NCBI RefSeq assembly: GCF_002237645.1
Contig: NZ_MJUZ01000050.1
Coordinates: 50,412 to 114,411 of the forward strand
Direction of reading: 5' to 3'
Length of the DNA stretch: 64,000 nt
Source of the DNA: Desulfovibrio sp. MES5
Lineage (GTDB): Bacteria; Desulfobacterota; Desulfovibrionia; Desulfovibrionales; Desulfovibrionaceae
Shown here: positions 28,072 through 36,410 of the stretch, one piece after another
Numbering within the stretch: position 1 is the stretch's first letter
Layout: every line of letters begins with the position of its first letter
Made by a program: the position numbers and the translations under genes
The notes under the pieces: model-generated
Seen by the model: the letters and a program-made list of their open reading frames with translations, nothing else
Told to the model about the DNA's origin: nothing
Database searches by the model: none

Positions 28072-29601
28072 ATGACTTTGGGCAAAAAGTTGTTTTGCTT
28101 GCTTTTTTGCGGCGTATCCATACTGCTTCCCATTCGGGGTAACGCCGTGGACTTTAAGGTAAAGGGAGCCTTTGACGTCAGTTTTCAAACATCCAATGTC
28201 ATGCCACTGGGAGTGGGCAGTAATGACACGTTTCAGGCATTGCAGCGCCTGCGTACGCAGTTTGACGCTGTTGCCAGCGAGAATCTTTCAGGCAGCCTGC
28301 TTATCACTGTCGGCACAAACGGCCAGTCCTGGGGCTCGGCCAAGGACGGAGCGGCTCTGGGGAGTGACGGCAACAATATAATAGGCGTTCGTGCCGCCTA
28401 CATTGACTGGGTTGTGCCCAAAACTGAAGCCAAGGTTCGCATGGGCATTCAGCCCCTTATGCTGCCTGGTTTCGTCACTGACTGGAGCGCCGTATATGGG
28501 CAGCTCACAGCGGGAGTCACTGTCAGCACTCCTATATATGCGAATAACGGGGTAAGCACGGGGGCCACTTTTTTCTGGGGACGTCCGTATAATGACAACT
28601 CCCAGAACACGCAAAACGGCCGTCTTGAAGCAAACTACCTGGACAATCTGGATGTTTTCGCCCTCGTTCTGCCAATCAAGGCCGAGGGGCTGAAGATTTC
28701 ACCCTGGGGCATGTACGCCCTTATTGGGGAAAACAGCCTTCGTGGCATAAACGACAACACTTCACAGCGTGAACCTGCCATCTATGCTCCGCGCGGCGGA
28801 CTTATGCCCATACTTGGCAGCGGCATGAACTATTACCAGACGTTTGAGAAAAATTACCGCAATGCCAACAATACCTGGGGTAACGGCTGGTGGGGCGGTA
28901 TGACGATCAACCTGACCCAGTGGGAGCCGTGGGATATTGCCGTTGAAGGCACGTATGGCCGCGTGGATATGGGTGAACTCAAGGATTACACCCAGTTTGA
29001 TCCCAAGGGACGGGGCAAAACCTTTCAGCTGGTGCGTCAGGGCTGGTATGCGGCCATGCGTGCGGACTACAAGTTCAGCTGGGGTACGCCCGGAGTGCTG
29101 GCCTGGTATGGCGGCGGCGATGATGACAACCCTTATAACGGTTCAGAGCGCCTGCCTGTTTTCAACACGCCGTGGCCCGTAACGCCGTTGGGCTTTGGCG
29201 GAGGCTTTTTTGACCTGGATACCTGGAAGGTGCTTGGGCACAACCCCAGCGGCATGATGGGCGTTGTAGGCAGCATTAAGGACGTGAGCTTCATTGATGA
29301 CCTGAAGCACACGCTCAAGTTTGCCTATTTTCACGGCACCAACAGCTCGGAAATGCCAAAGAAAGCCAACATGACCTCGTATCCTACGCGCGCGGACGGG
29401 CCGATGGCCTACCTCACCACTACTGACCATGCGTGGGAAACAAGCCTCTCCAGTACCTACACTGTCTCTGAAAACCTTCAGATCAACCTTGAAGGCGCCT
29501 ATGTCAAACTGTATCTCGATCCTGACACGTGGCACGGTGTAGAAGATTCACAGTACGAGGACAACTGGCGGGTATCCTTGACTTTCCGCTATACGTTCTA
29601 A
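28072..29601 (+). CDS. Outer membrane porin of the Desulfovibrio trimeric type
   Basis: 509 residues from the ATG at 28072, chosen for the AGGAGGAG site and because the protein then starts with a signal peptide (MTLGKKLFCLLFCGVSILLPIRGNA). The longer frame from 27760 runs through the control region. The mature part is rich in aromatic and alternating beta strands (VDFKVKGAFDVSFQTSNV, RLRTQFDAVASENLSGSLLITVG) and ends in Phe (LTFRYTF), as expected for BAM-assembled barrels. Members are abundant outer-membrane proteins in Desulfovibrio. A strong terminator follows at 29623. Divergent from the MFS gene. Confidence 0.88.
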   Translation: MTLGKKLFCLLFCGVSILLPIRGNAVDFKVKGAFDVSFQTSNVMPLGVGSNDTFQALQRLRTQFDAVASENLSGSLLITVGTNGQSWGSAKDGAALGSDGNNIIGVRAAYIDWVVPKTEAKVRMGIQPLMLPGFVTDWSAVYGQLTAGVTVSTPIYANNGVSTGATFFWGRPYNDNSQNTQNGRLEANYLDNLDVFALVLPIKAEGLKISPWGMYALIGENSLRGINDNTSQREPAIYAPRGGLMPILGSGMNYYQTFEKNYRNANNTWGNGWWGGMTINLTQWEPWDIAVEGTYGRVDMGELKDYTQFDPKGRGKTFQLVRQGWYAAMRADYKFSWGTPGVLAWYGGGDDDNPYNGSERLPVFNTPWPVTPLGFGGGFFDLDTWKVLGHNPSGMMGVVGSIKDVSFIDDLKHTLKFAYFHGTNSSEMPKKANMTSYPTRADGPMAYLTTTDHAWETSLSSTYTVSENLQINLEGAYVKLYLDPDTWHGVEDSQYEDNWRVSLTFRYTF

Positions 29602-29622
29602 TTTCTATTCAGCCTTGATACA

Positions 29623-29668
29623 ACGGCCCTGAGCGGAAAACTGCCGCTCAGGGCCGTTATGCGTTTTT
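29623..29668 (+). terminator. Intrinsic terminator of the porin gene
   Basis: A 14-bp perfect stem (ACGGCCCTGAGCGG and its complement) with a seven-base loop is followed by TATGCGTTTTT. It begins 22 bases after the porin stop. Confidence 0.85.
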
Positions 29669-29985
29669 AGTCGCGCTATCAACTCCGTATACCTGTCACA
29701 TGCAGTTCGCACAGAGGTTGGCGTTCGGGGGGGGGCGGGGCATTAATGCTTTGGAATGCCCGGCAACAGGAGGGAAAGGGCAGCCATGAAGGTCTGGACG
29801 CCACCGCAGCGAGCCTGCAGTGACCTGCGGACAAAGCCGCCATAGTTTGTTGGTTGCAAAAGCTGGCCGCCATGGCTGGACCAGCCGTAAATTTTGCGAG
29901 TGCACATTTCAGTGGTGATCTGATGAGCCCTCATGCCAAGCATACAATATGCCACAGGATAAAGTCCACACCCTGCGCGGCTGAA
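29669..29985. other. Gap between porin and repeat element, with a G9 tract
   Basis: No gene is supported in these 317 bases. A run of nine G residues (29727-29735) followed by CGGGG is the longest homopolymer in this part of the window. Short open frames crossing it on the minus strand have no ribosome site or recognisable product. Confidence 0.4.
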
Positions 29986-30131
29986 TTAGAGCAACCTGAA
30001 ATGCTTCACATTTCACTTTGTCATTCTGCTGAAAAATGTGCTCTTCGACGGAATTCATGCTGCATTGCGCCGCGCTGCGCTCTCGTGCAGCATTGGAGCT
30101 TTTGACTTATTTGAAAGGAAAAATGCTCTAA
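29986..30131. repeat. 146-bp intergenic element bounded by inverted TTAGAGCA ends
   Basis: TTAGAGCA at 29986-29993 is repeated inverted as TGCTCTAA at 30124-30131, and both ends continue with similar ATTT/AAAT-rich bases. The right end, read on the minus strand, is TTTAGAGCATTTTTCCTTT and recurs with one mismatch at 37330-37348 after ddh. This looks like a small non-coding repeat family. No transposase lies inside. Confidence 0.55.
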
Positions 30132-30193
30132 ACCATACGGTGAAATAGGGCAGCATCAGGTTACAAAATTTTATCTAATATTTCTGGTATGCT

Positions 30194-30232
30194 AAAAAAA
30201 ATGAGACCCCGGCGGCAGATCCGGGGTCTCAT
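30194..30232 (-). terminator. Intrinsic terminator of the arylsulfotransferase gene
   Basis: ATGAGACCCCGG and CCGGGGTCTCAT form a 12-bp stem with an eight-base loop; on the minus strand eight T residues follow. It lies 32 bases after the stop codon. Confidence 0.92.
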
Positions 30233-30263
30233 GGCATTCGGAGGAGGGGTTTATGGAATCAGG

Positions 30264-31712
30264 CTATTCGGTTGCGGCCACGCAGTGACCAGCGCCGCTG
30301 TAGTAACCGATGGTGCCATCCACCTTGACGGTGGACATGGCGCCAAAGGGGGCAGCCCCAGGAACGCGGAATTCCTTAACCGTCAAAGGTTCAATGGCTT
30401 TTTCTTCGGGAACTTCGGCCTGCGGCACCCACGAATAGGGCAGGCGGTACGCGCGGTACACCCAGTTCATGGGCAGGCTGATGTGTCCCTTGTAAGGGCA
30501 AATATATTCCCACACGAGTTCATGTTCAGCGGTCACTTCAAACACGCGACCGTCAGAGCCTTCGCAGATGAGCGTGTTGCCATTGGGCAGACGCTGTGCG
30601 GAGCTGATGAAGGGGCTGTAGAAACGGTAGGCGTCGAGGGGGACAAGGAAGCCCGCTTCATGCGGCGTATACTGCCACACGATTTTCATGGCCACGGGGT
30701 CAATTTCAAGCACACGCGAGTAGTCGCGCTGCGCGGCCTTGACGCCATGGGGCGCGCCAGGGTTGGGGTTGCCGTATCCGCCCCATCCGCCGTTGTCATA
30801 CACAAGAATGTTGCCTTCGCCCGGCAGACCGCGGGGGATCATGTGAGCGTGATGTTGGCCGATAATCCAGCCAATGGCTTTTTCTTCAGGCGTACGGTCA
30901 TAGTCCGGGCCGAGCTGCCACACGATCTTTCCTGTCTTTTTGTCCAGAATCAAGATAATGTTGGTTTCACGACCGTCAATGATGATGTTGTCCGGATGGA
31001 AACGGGCGTCGCCTGCGTCGAACCACTTGTTGGGTCCCAGCGTGGACATGGAGTTGACGTGCATCCAATCGCCCACACCCGGCGCGTTTTCCATGATGGT
31101 TCCGCCACGGAAGTTGGGGTCGCGGCACATGGCGTTGCGGGCGGCCTCGCCAAAGCCCATTTCTTCCGCATGGTCGGCGCAGTTCCATTCCCAAACGATG
31201 TCGCCGTCCCAGGTTACTTCATAAATGACGTCATCCACCAGCATCTTGTCGCTGATATAGGGATTGACGGTATTTTTGTGGCAAAGGACAAGCGTATTGC
31301 CTGAGTCAATTTTGGGTTCCTGCCCAGGAGCGTAGTACCCCGTGGAGCTGCCTTCCCGCTGGAAATCATGATGCTGACGGGCCATCCAGCGGCCTTCCAT
31401 GCCTGGGTCTTCGATGAACTCGGCCCTGTCGAACTTCCAAACAATGTTGCCGTCCCAGTCTACCTGGACAAGGTCAAGCTGGTCTTGCAGCCCATGCTTG
31501 GGGTGGCGGGTGCCTGTGCTGCCCATGAGCATTCCACCCGGGAACATTTTATTGGGGAAGCCATGCAGATCCTTCCACATGCGGATTTCGTGCCCGTTCA
31601 TGCCGATCAGCAGTGCGCCGTTGTCGGGAGCCTGCAGAATGGTAAAGCCGCTCCATGCCTTTTCCGGTTTGTAAACTGTGACCCCAGTGGGATAAATAGT
31701 CGGGTGACCCAT
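30264..31712 (-). CDS. Arylsulfotransferase-like protein (ASST family), no signal peptide
   Basis: 482 residues from the ATG at 31712, which has GGAGG five bases ahead; an upstream in-frame TTG overlaps that site. The protein is a six-bladed-propeller ASST by GNTLVLCHKNTVNPYISD, WMHVNSMSTLGPNKWFDAGDARFHPDNIIID, QHHAHMIPRGLPGEGNILVYDNGG and repeated W-x-Y/F-D propeller strands such as GDIVWEWNCADHAEEMG. ASST moves sulfuryl groups between phenols through a His intermediate. Known members are usually periplasmic; this one begins MGHPTIYPTGVTVYKPEKAW with no export signal. Divergent from the Crp/Fnr gene. Confidence 0.85.
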   Translation of the reverse strand: MGHPTIYPTGVTVYKPEKAWSGFTILQAPDNGALLIGMNGHEIRMWKDLHGFPNKMFPGGMLMGSTGTRHPKHGLQDQLDLVQVDWDGNIVWKFDRAEFIEDPGMEGRWMARQHHDFQREGSSTGYYAPGQEPKIDSGNTLVLCHKNTVNPYISDKMLVDDVIYEVTWDGDIVWEWNCADHAEEMGFGEAARNAMCRDPNFRGGTIMENAPGVGDWMHVNSMSTLGPNKWFDAGDARFHPDNIIIDGRETNIILILDKKTGKIVWQLGPDYDRTPEEKAIGWIIGQHHAHMIPRGLPGEGNILVYDNGGWGGYGNPNPGAPHGVKAAQRDYSRVLEIDPVAMKIVWQYTPHEAGFLVPLDAYRFYSPFISSAQRLPNGNTLICEGSDGRVFEVTAEHELVWEYICPYKGHISLPMNWVYRAYRLPYSWVPQAEVPEEKAIEPLTVKEFRVPGAAPFGAMSTVKVDGTIGYYSGAGHCVAATE

Positions 31713-32045
31713 GAAGACCTCCAAACGTGCGGGTTATTTTTTGCACAATAGGGTTGATTGTCAGTAGTTCTCTCAACCTATCCGTACGATAACCGCATGA
31801 TAGCTCTGGCTGACAGTGAAAATTGTAGTTCATGCAACATTATTCACAAAAAAAGGGCGCTAGGATTATTTCATCAATTAGCACCTGCCTCAGGCCACTG
31901 CCGTTGTGGCCCTTTTCAGTATACCCCGGCAACGGTATATTCTTTCCCATTAACATTCTGTGTGATGGAAGCAGTGCTGCTTTTTTTGTTATGGATTCAA
32001 TCCTGGACTATTCAGTTGGTCTAACCTCTTGATCGGGAGGGACTA
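31713..32045. promoter_or_regulatory. Divergent control region, arylsulfotransferase and Crp/Fnr genes
   Basis: 333 bases between two divergent starts, A+T rich from 31813 to 31870. The inverted pair GTGAA (31816-31820) and TTCAC (31843-31847) is too widely spaced for a normal Crp/Fnr box. The regulator gene's ribosome site GGGAGGG is at 32036-32042. The Crp/Fnr protein is the obvious candidate to act here, but no clear box can be named. Confidence 0.4.
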
Positions 32046-32750
32046 ATGTCTTTCATCGAATTGATCAACCACAATGACTGCTGGGGGAAGGTTGTCAAAG
32101 ATAAGGCCCGTAAATGGGAAAAAGGCTGGAGGTTTAGCGATGACGCGCCAACAATGTACTATGTTCTCAGCGGCAGAGTACGCCTGATGGCCCTGGATGC
32201 CTGCGGCAATGAAAAAACCCTGTGGTATCTCAGCAAGGGGTGCTGTTTTAATGAAACCATAATGTTTGGCGCAGGCTCCGTCGAGTCCCATTCTTCAACG
32301 CGACGAATAAGATTTTACCACGAGTGCACAAAAAATTGCTATTTGCACGTATTCTCGCAACGGGACGTAGAGGAACTGGGTAAGAAAAATCCCGAGCTAT
32401 TACTTAATCTTTGCCAAAGCTATGCAAAAAAGGTCGGTTTGCTGGCCGAGTCTCTTGTGTCGCTCAGCCTTGAATCGCCCTTGACCAGAGTATGCAAGTA
32501 TATGGCTTCACGCATTGTGCCGGGATCATCGCCACTTCGCGCCCGGCGCGATATTTCTTACCGTGAAATGGCAGATCTGTTGGGCATGCACCGCACTTCA
32601 ATCCATAAGGTCATGCGGCAGTGGCAGGCCGAAGGCGTATGGGATTTTGAAAGAAACAGTTCTGAAGTGATTATTTTGCAGCCAGATATTTTTTTTGAAG
32701 AAGCGAGCATGTGTCAGGAGGATACGCCGCAGCGTCACGAAGGCAGATAG
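32046..32750 (+). CDS. Crp/Fnr family transcription regulator
   Basis: 234 residues. The N-terminal cNMP-binding-type beta roll includes APTMYYVLSGRVRLMALDACGNEKTLWYLSKGCCFNE, followed by a long dimerisation helix (ELLLNLCQSYAKKVGLLAESLVSLSLESPLTRVCKYMAS) and a C-terminal winged helix with ISYREMADLLGMHRTSIHKVMRQWQAEGVW. It has several cysteines in the sensor half (DCWG, KGCCFN, HECTKNC) but not the FNR spacing. The signal is unknown. Divergent orientation to the arylsulfotransferase gene makes that gene its likely target. Confidence 0.9.
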   Translation: MSFIELINHNDCWGKVVKDKARKWEKGWRFSDDAPTMYYVLSGRVRLMALDACGNEKTLWYLSKGCCFNETIMFGAGSVESHSSTRRIRFYHECTKNCYLHVFSQRDVEELGKKNPELLLNLCQSYAKKVGLLAESLVSLSLESPLTRVCKYMASRIVPGSSPLRARRDISYREMADLLGMHRTSIHKVMRQWQAEGVWDFERNSSEVIILQPDIFFEEASMCQEDTPQRHEGR

Positions 32751-33285
32751 CTTATGGAAAATAAAGACGTCATGACCTTGTATGTCAATACATTGCTCAT
32801 TCCTTCCTGGTCGCAACGCCGGAGGGTTTTTCATAGGTAATAGAGGACGCGATGCGCGAGACTGGCACAACCAGCTGTGCAGCCATCTGTTATTTTCTTC
32901 GAGCGGGTGTACGTATGCGCGTATTCCCGCTCTTACTTTGTCGTTCGCATACTGCGTGCCGCCTGGACGCGGCTTAAAGTATCAAGGCGTATCGCCGATG
33001 ACGGCTAAAGCATCGCCTCTGGCAATCCCGCCTGCCTGGGGTTGCCAAGTGTTCGCTCCCTGCTGTCTGCCACATTTTGTCTGGCCGAAGGGCGTGCCGT
33101 AGAACAGGATATTACGTTTGACGATAAAGGTTTTTATTTTTAGTTTTGAGGCAGTTTGTTGCAGCAATCGTTTTGTGCACTGACCCTGTGCCTTTTTTAT
33201 AGTGCGGCGACGTTTGACTTGCAGCTGAGACTGCCGATGTCGTCCTGCTTTATTCAATCACCAACACCTGCTCACAGGAGCGCCT
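32751..33285. other. Gap between Crp/Fnr gene and bile salt hydrolase
   Basis: 535 bases with open frames on both strands but no recognisable product or ribosome site. A possible -35 TTGACG lies at 33118. The bile salt hydrolase start is preceded by CACAGGAGCGCC, so its transcript starts in this gap. Confidence 0.4.
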
Positions 33286-34389
33286 ATGATCCATAATATA
33301 AAGGTATTAAGGTGGGTTTCGTCCGCGATCAGCTTGCTTCTGGTCGCGGCAGTTGCGTGCGAACCGGTGCTGGCCTGCACCAGGACGCTGTACGTTTCTG
33401 CCGACGGCAATACCGTCATCACAGGCCGGAATATGGACTGGAAGGAAGACATGGGCACCAACCTGTGGGCTTTTCCGGCAGGGATGAATAAAGATGGAGC
33501 AGCGGGGAGCCGATCTGTACGCTGGGTGTCTAAGTACGGAAGTATCACTGCCGCCGGGTATGACGCGGGCACGACGGATGGAATGAATGAAAAGGGGCTT
33601 GTAACCAGCATCCTGTATCTGGCGGAGTCAGACTATGGGCAGGTTGATCCCGAAAAACCTGTCATTTCCATAGCGACCTGGGCTCAGTATGTTCTGGACA
33701 ACTTTGCTACCGTTGCGGAAACAGTAGACGCGCTCAAGAATGAACCCTTTCGGATAGCGGCCCCCAAACTGCCCAATGGGGCCGCAAGCACCATGCATCT
33801 GGCAATTTCGGATGTTACAGGCGACTCGGCCATTTTTGAGTATATCAAGGGCAAACTGGTCATACACCACGGTAAGGGCTATACCGTGATGACCAACTCG
33901 CCGAGCTATGATCAGCAGCTTGCCTTGAACGCTTATTGGAAGGAGATAGGAGGGCTGGTTTTTTTGCCGGGAACCAACCGTGCGGCTGACCGTTTTGCCC
34001 GTGCCTCATTTTTTCTTGATGCCATCCCCAAGGCTATGGACAAAAACTACATTGATGCTGTTCCCGGAAAAATCTTCAATAATCAGGCCATTGCCAGCAT
34101 GCTCAGCTTGCAGCGCGCGGTCAGCGTACCGCTTGGCATTACCACCCCTGGCCAGCCCAACATTTCTTCGACCATCTGGCGCTCCATCGCCGACCAGAAA
34201 AATTTGACCTATTATTTTGACTCTGCCACCAGCCCCAATACCTTCTGGGTTTCTATGGACAAGCTGGATCTGAAGCCAGGAGCTCCCGTAAAGAAGCTGA
34301 CCCTCCAGAACGGGGCAATCTTCTCCGGGGAAGCTTCGGGGTACTTCAAGGAAACAGCGCCTTTTGCCTTTCTTCCCGCCGGGCAATAA
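33286..34389 (+). CDS. Exported choloylglycine hydrolase (bile salt hydrolase family)
   Basis: 367 residues, an Ntn hydrolase that cleaves the amide bond of glycine- or taurine-conjugated bile acids or related amides. A signal peptide (residues 1-30, SAISLLLVAAVACEPVLA) ends just before Cys31 of CTRTLY, so export would expose the N-terminal nucleophile. In mature terms Arg48, Asp51 (GRNMDWKEDMG), Asn101 (DGMNEKG), Asn204 (VMTNSPSYD) and Arg239 (RFARASFF) match the family's active-site set. It would be periplasmic. Penicillin V acylase is the close alternative. It stands alone between two hairpins. Confidence 0.9.
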   Translation: MIHNIKVLRWVSSAISLLLVAAVACEPVLACTRTLYVSADGNTVITGRNMDWKEDMGTNLWAFPAGMNKDGAAGSRSVRWVSKYGSITAAGYDAGTTDGMNEKGLVTSILYLAESDYGQVDPEKPVISIATWAQYVLDNFATVAETVDALKNEPFRIAAPKLPNGAASTMHLAISDVTGDSAIFEYIKGKLVIHHGKGYTVMTNSPSYDQQLALNAYWKEIGGLVFLPGTNRAADRFARASFFLDAIPKAMDKNYIDAVPGKIFNNQAIASMLSLQRAVSVPLGITTPGQPNISSTIWRSIADQKNLTYYFDSATSPNTFWVSMDKLDLKPGAPVKKLTLQNGAIFSGEASGYFKETAPFAFLPAGQ

Positions 34390-34464
34390 TGACGGCGTCC
34401 TTTCTGCTACAGCTCAATCCTGAATTGACGCATGCGGACATGCCGAACGAGAGTTCCCTAAATG

Positions 34465-34497
34465 CAGAATCCAGCCATCAAAGATGGCTGGATTCTG
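34465..34497 (+). terminator. Hairpin after the bile salt hydrolase gene
   Basis: A perfect 15-bp stem with an AAA loop, 75 bases after the stop. The T-run behind it is poor (TTG), but stem strength makes it the likely transcript end. Confidence 0.65.
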
Positions 34498-34586
34498 TTG
34501 AAAACATAAATAACGCGCAGTGCATCATCTGATTTGCACTGTCATGCTCTACTGTCACGTTAGCGACGTGTCCTATGGCAGAAAGT

Positions 34587-34631
34587 AAAAGCTGCGGAGA
34601 ATCTTTGTGCAAAATTCTCCGCAGCTTTTTT
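34587..34631. terminator. Bidirectional terminator
   Basis: AAAAGCTGCGGAGAAT pairs perfectly with ATTCTCCGCAGCTTTT over 16 bases around an 11-base loop, and A and T runs flank it. It lies 12 bases beyond the DUF2333 gene's stop on the minus strand and also faces the plus-strand transcript. Confidence 0.85.
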
Positions 34632-34642
34632 GCGTCACAATA

Positions 34643-35563
34643 TTACATGCGAATGCTGTTGCGGATATCTTCCAGGCGAGCTTTGGCAAACAGAAGGTAC
34701 GATAAAACCAGCTCGCCGGAGTTGAAGGAAGATGTAATGTACAGAGGGTCGTAGTCACAGATGCGGGTCAAGTAAGACATGGCGGAGGCCATGTTTTCTT
34801 CGTTGTTTTTGGCCCGTATTTCGGGGTACAGCGTATACAGGGTGTGGATAAAGTCGCGCAGAACCAGCACAATGCCCTGCACTTCATAAATACGGTTATC
34901 CAACGTATAGAACGACATATCCTGTGCGTTCTGCAACAGTCCCAAAGCATAGCCCAGCATGTTTTCGCCGGTTACGGCGACAAAAGAAGCATACAGGTCA
35001 TCCGAGCGGCAGTTGAACACGCCAGTGCCATTGTCCAGCGATTTTTTGTAATCCTCCAGCAATTTGAAGCCCTTTTTGTAGGAACCTTCGGCGGAAGGGA
35101 GCATGAAGCTGCGCGGATCAATGGCAAAACTGTTGATGCGCGCCTTGTACAAAAACTCGCTCTCGCGGTCACTGCTGCCCAGCTTGGCTATCTGGCTGGA
35201 GTAGAGGTCAAGGAGAAACCGGGTCGCGTGGTATACGCCATACTGGCGGTAGGCGCGATTGTCCATTACGAATCGGTTAAAAATGATGTCGTTTAGGCTC
35301 CAGCCAAAGGTGGAATTCAGTTCGCGACGCATCTGGTAGGTGATGGAATCCAGCAGGATTTTTCCTTTCTCGATTTCCGGCAGTTTGTCCGCCTCGGCGG
35401 GTATGGGCATCGGATCCGGAAATGTTGTGGCGTCAATGGCTGAATAGGCGCGTTGCAAACCCCAGCACAGAAACAAGATGCCTAATAAAATAGACGCTTG
35501 AACAGCCAGAGTTTTTACGACAACCTGAAATTTTAATATCGGCGGCAATGATGGCAGTTTCAT
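34643..35563 (-). CDS. DUF2333 family membrane-anchored protein
   Basis: 306 residues. A single membrane helix near the N-terminus (VKTLAVQASILLGILFLCWGLQRAY, about 17-41) is followed by a helical soluble domain with conserved DUF2333 features: LDSITYQMRRELNSTFGWSLNDIIFNRFVMDNRAYRQYGVYHATR and DDLYASFVAVTGENMLGYALGLL. The domain should face the periplasm. No function is established for the family. The gene is alone, with a long A+T rich region upstream. Confidence 0.8.
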   Translation of the reverse strand: MKLPSLPPILKFQVVVKTLAVQASILLGILFLCWGLQRAYSAIDATTFPDPMPIPAEADKLPEIEKGKILLDSITYQMRRELNSTFGWSLNDIIFNRFVMDNRAYRQYGVYHATRFLLDLYSSQIAKLGSSDRESEFLYKARINSFAIDPRSFMLPSAEGSYKKGFKLLEDYKKSLDNGTGVFNCRSDDLYASFVAVTGENMLGYALGLLQNAQDMSFYTLDNRIYEVQGIVLVLRDFIHTLYTLYPEIRAKNNEENMASAMSYLTRICDYDPLYITSSFNSGELVLSYLLFAKARLEDIRNSIRM

Positions 35564-36410
35564 AATGCTAATCCTCTAAAACGGTCTTTGTAGGCTCTAA
35601 ATTTAACCAGCTAATCATTTTGTCAATGTACAGGTGAATCGGCAAATGGGGAAGGCCAGATTTTTGCCACTCTCGGATATTATTATAGTATAATTTATCA
35701 ACTGAACAATTATAGTTCATTATTATATAGCTAAAAACATGGTTACATGTTATTCTTGTTACGATGTTTGTTTGCATGTATAAGGCGGTAATAATTTTTG
35801 ACTTGCAATAAATTTATGCCGTAAAAAAACATATTACAAGTACATATTATGTGATGCTAGTTTCTTGCGGCAATGCCATATTGGGCAGATACTTCCGTGC
35901 CTGTGCCAGTGATTCCCTATCTGGCTGCGCAGTGTTTGATGTCTGCCAGCCAGACTGTACGTATGCGTATTTCGGCAATCCGCGTTGCAGCTATTGTCAA
36001 AATTGTTTGAAATACTACGCAGTGGCTGGACTTCTGCTATTCGCCGCATGCAAAATCCAGTAAACCGACAAGGTCTCGCTGAGGTGAAAAAGCAATGGAC
36101 ACGCACCCGGTTTTGGCCGACAATTCTTGAGGTCTGCTGTCATGTTGACGACACGTATTTAAAGCCTTTTCGCACGATTCTCGCTTTGGAGAGGCCCGTT
36201 TTCCGTCCCGGACGACAGATATGAAAAGATAGCCCATAAGGGAACTTACGCCAGTAGGTTCCCTTTCTCGTCTGAACGTCAATGGGCATGGCTGCATTGC
36301 CCCGTAGTCAGTTACGGCATGGCAATCTGTTTCGATCGCGCGCCTGAACCTGAGATTTATCGGGGTGTGCACCATATGCCACAAGAAAGCAAACATCATG
36401 GGAGGAACAC
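35564..36410. other. 847-base gap upstream of ddh, with a leader hairpin
   Basis: The first 280 bases are strongly A+T rich and hold the DUF2333 promoter. The rest has no convincing gene. At 36238-36265 a 12-bp stem with one G-T wobble (AAGGGAACTTAC, loop GCCA, GTAGGTTCCCTT) is followed by TCTCG, 145 bases before the ddh ATG. It could be a terminator or a leader structure. I do not see a lysine riboswitch core. Confidence 0.45.

Noticed and set aside
30189..31304. 371-codon plus-strand open frame opposite the arylsulfotransferase gene
   Set aside because: It is antisense to a well-conserved frame with terminator and ribosome site on the other strand.
31816..31847. GTGAA/TTCAC pair as a Crp/Fnr site
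   Set aside because: The 22-base spacing is far from the usual six to eight, so I do not call an operator.
32863..32881. TGGCAC...TGTGCA as a sigma-54 promoter
   Set aside because: The GG and GC elements do not have the required 10-base spacing and no gene start follows suitably.
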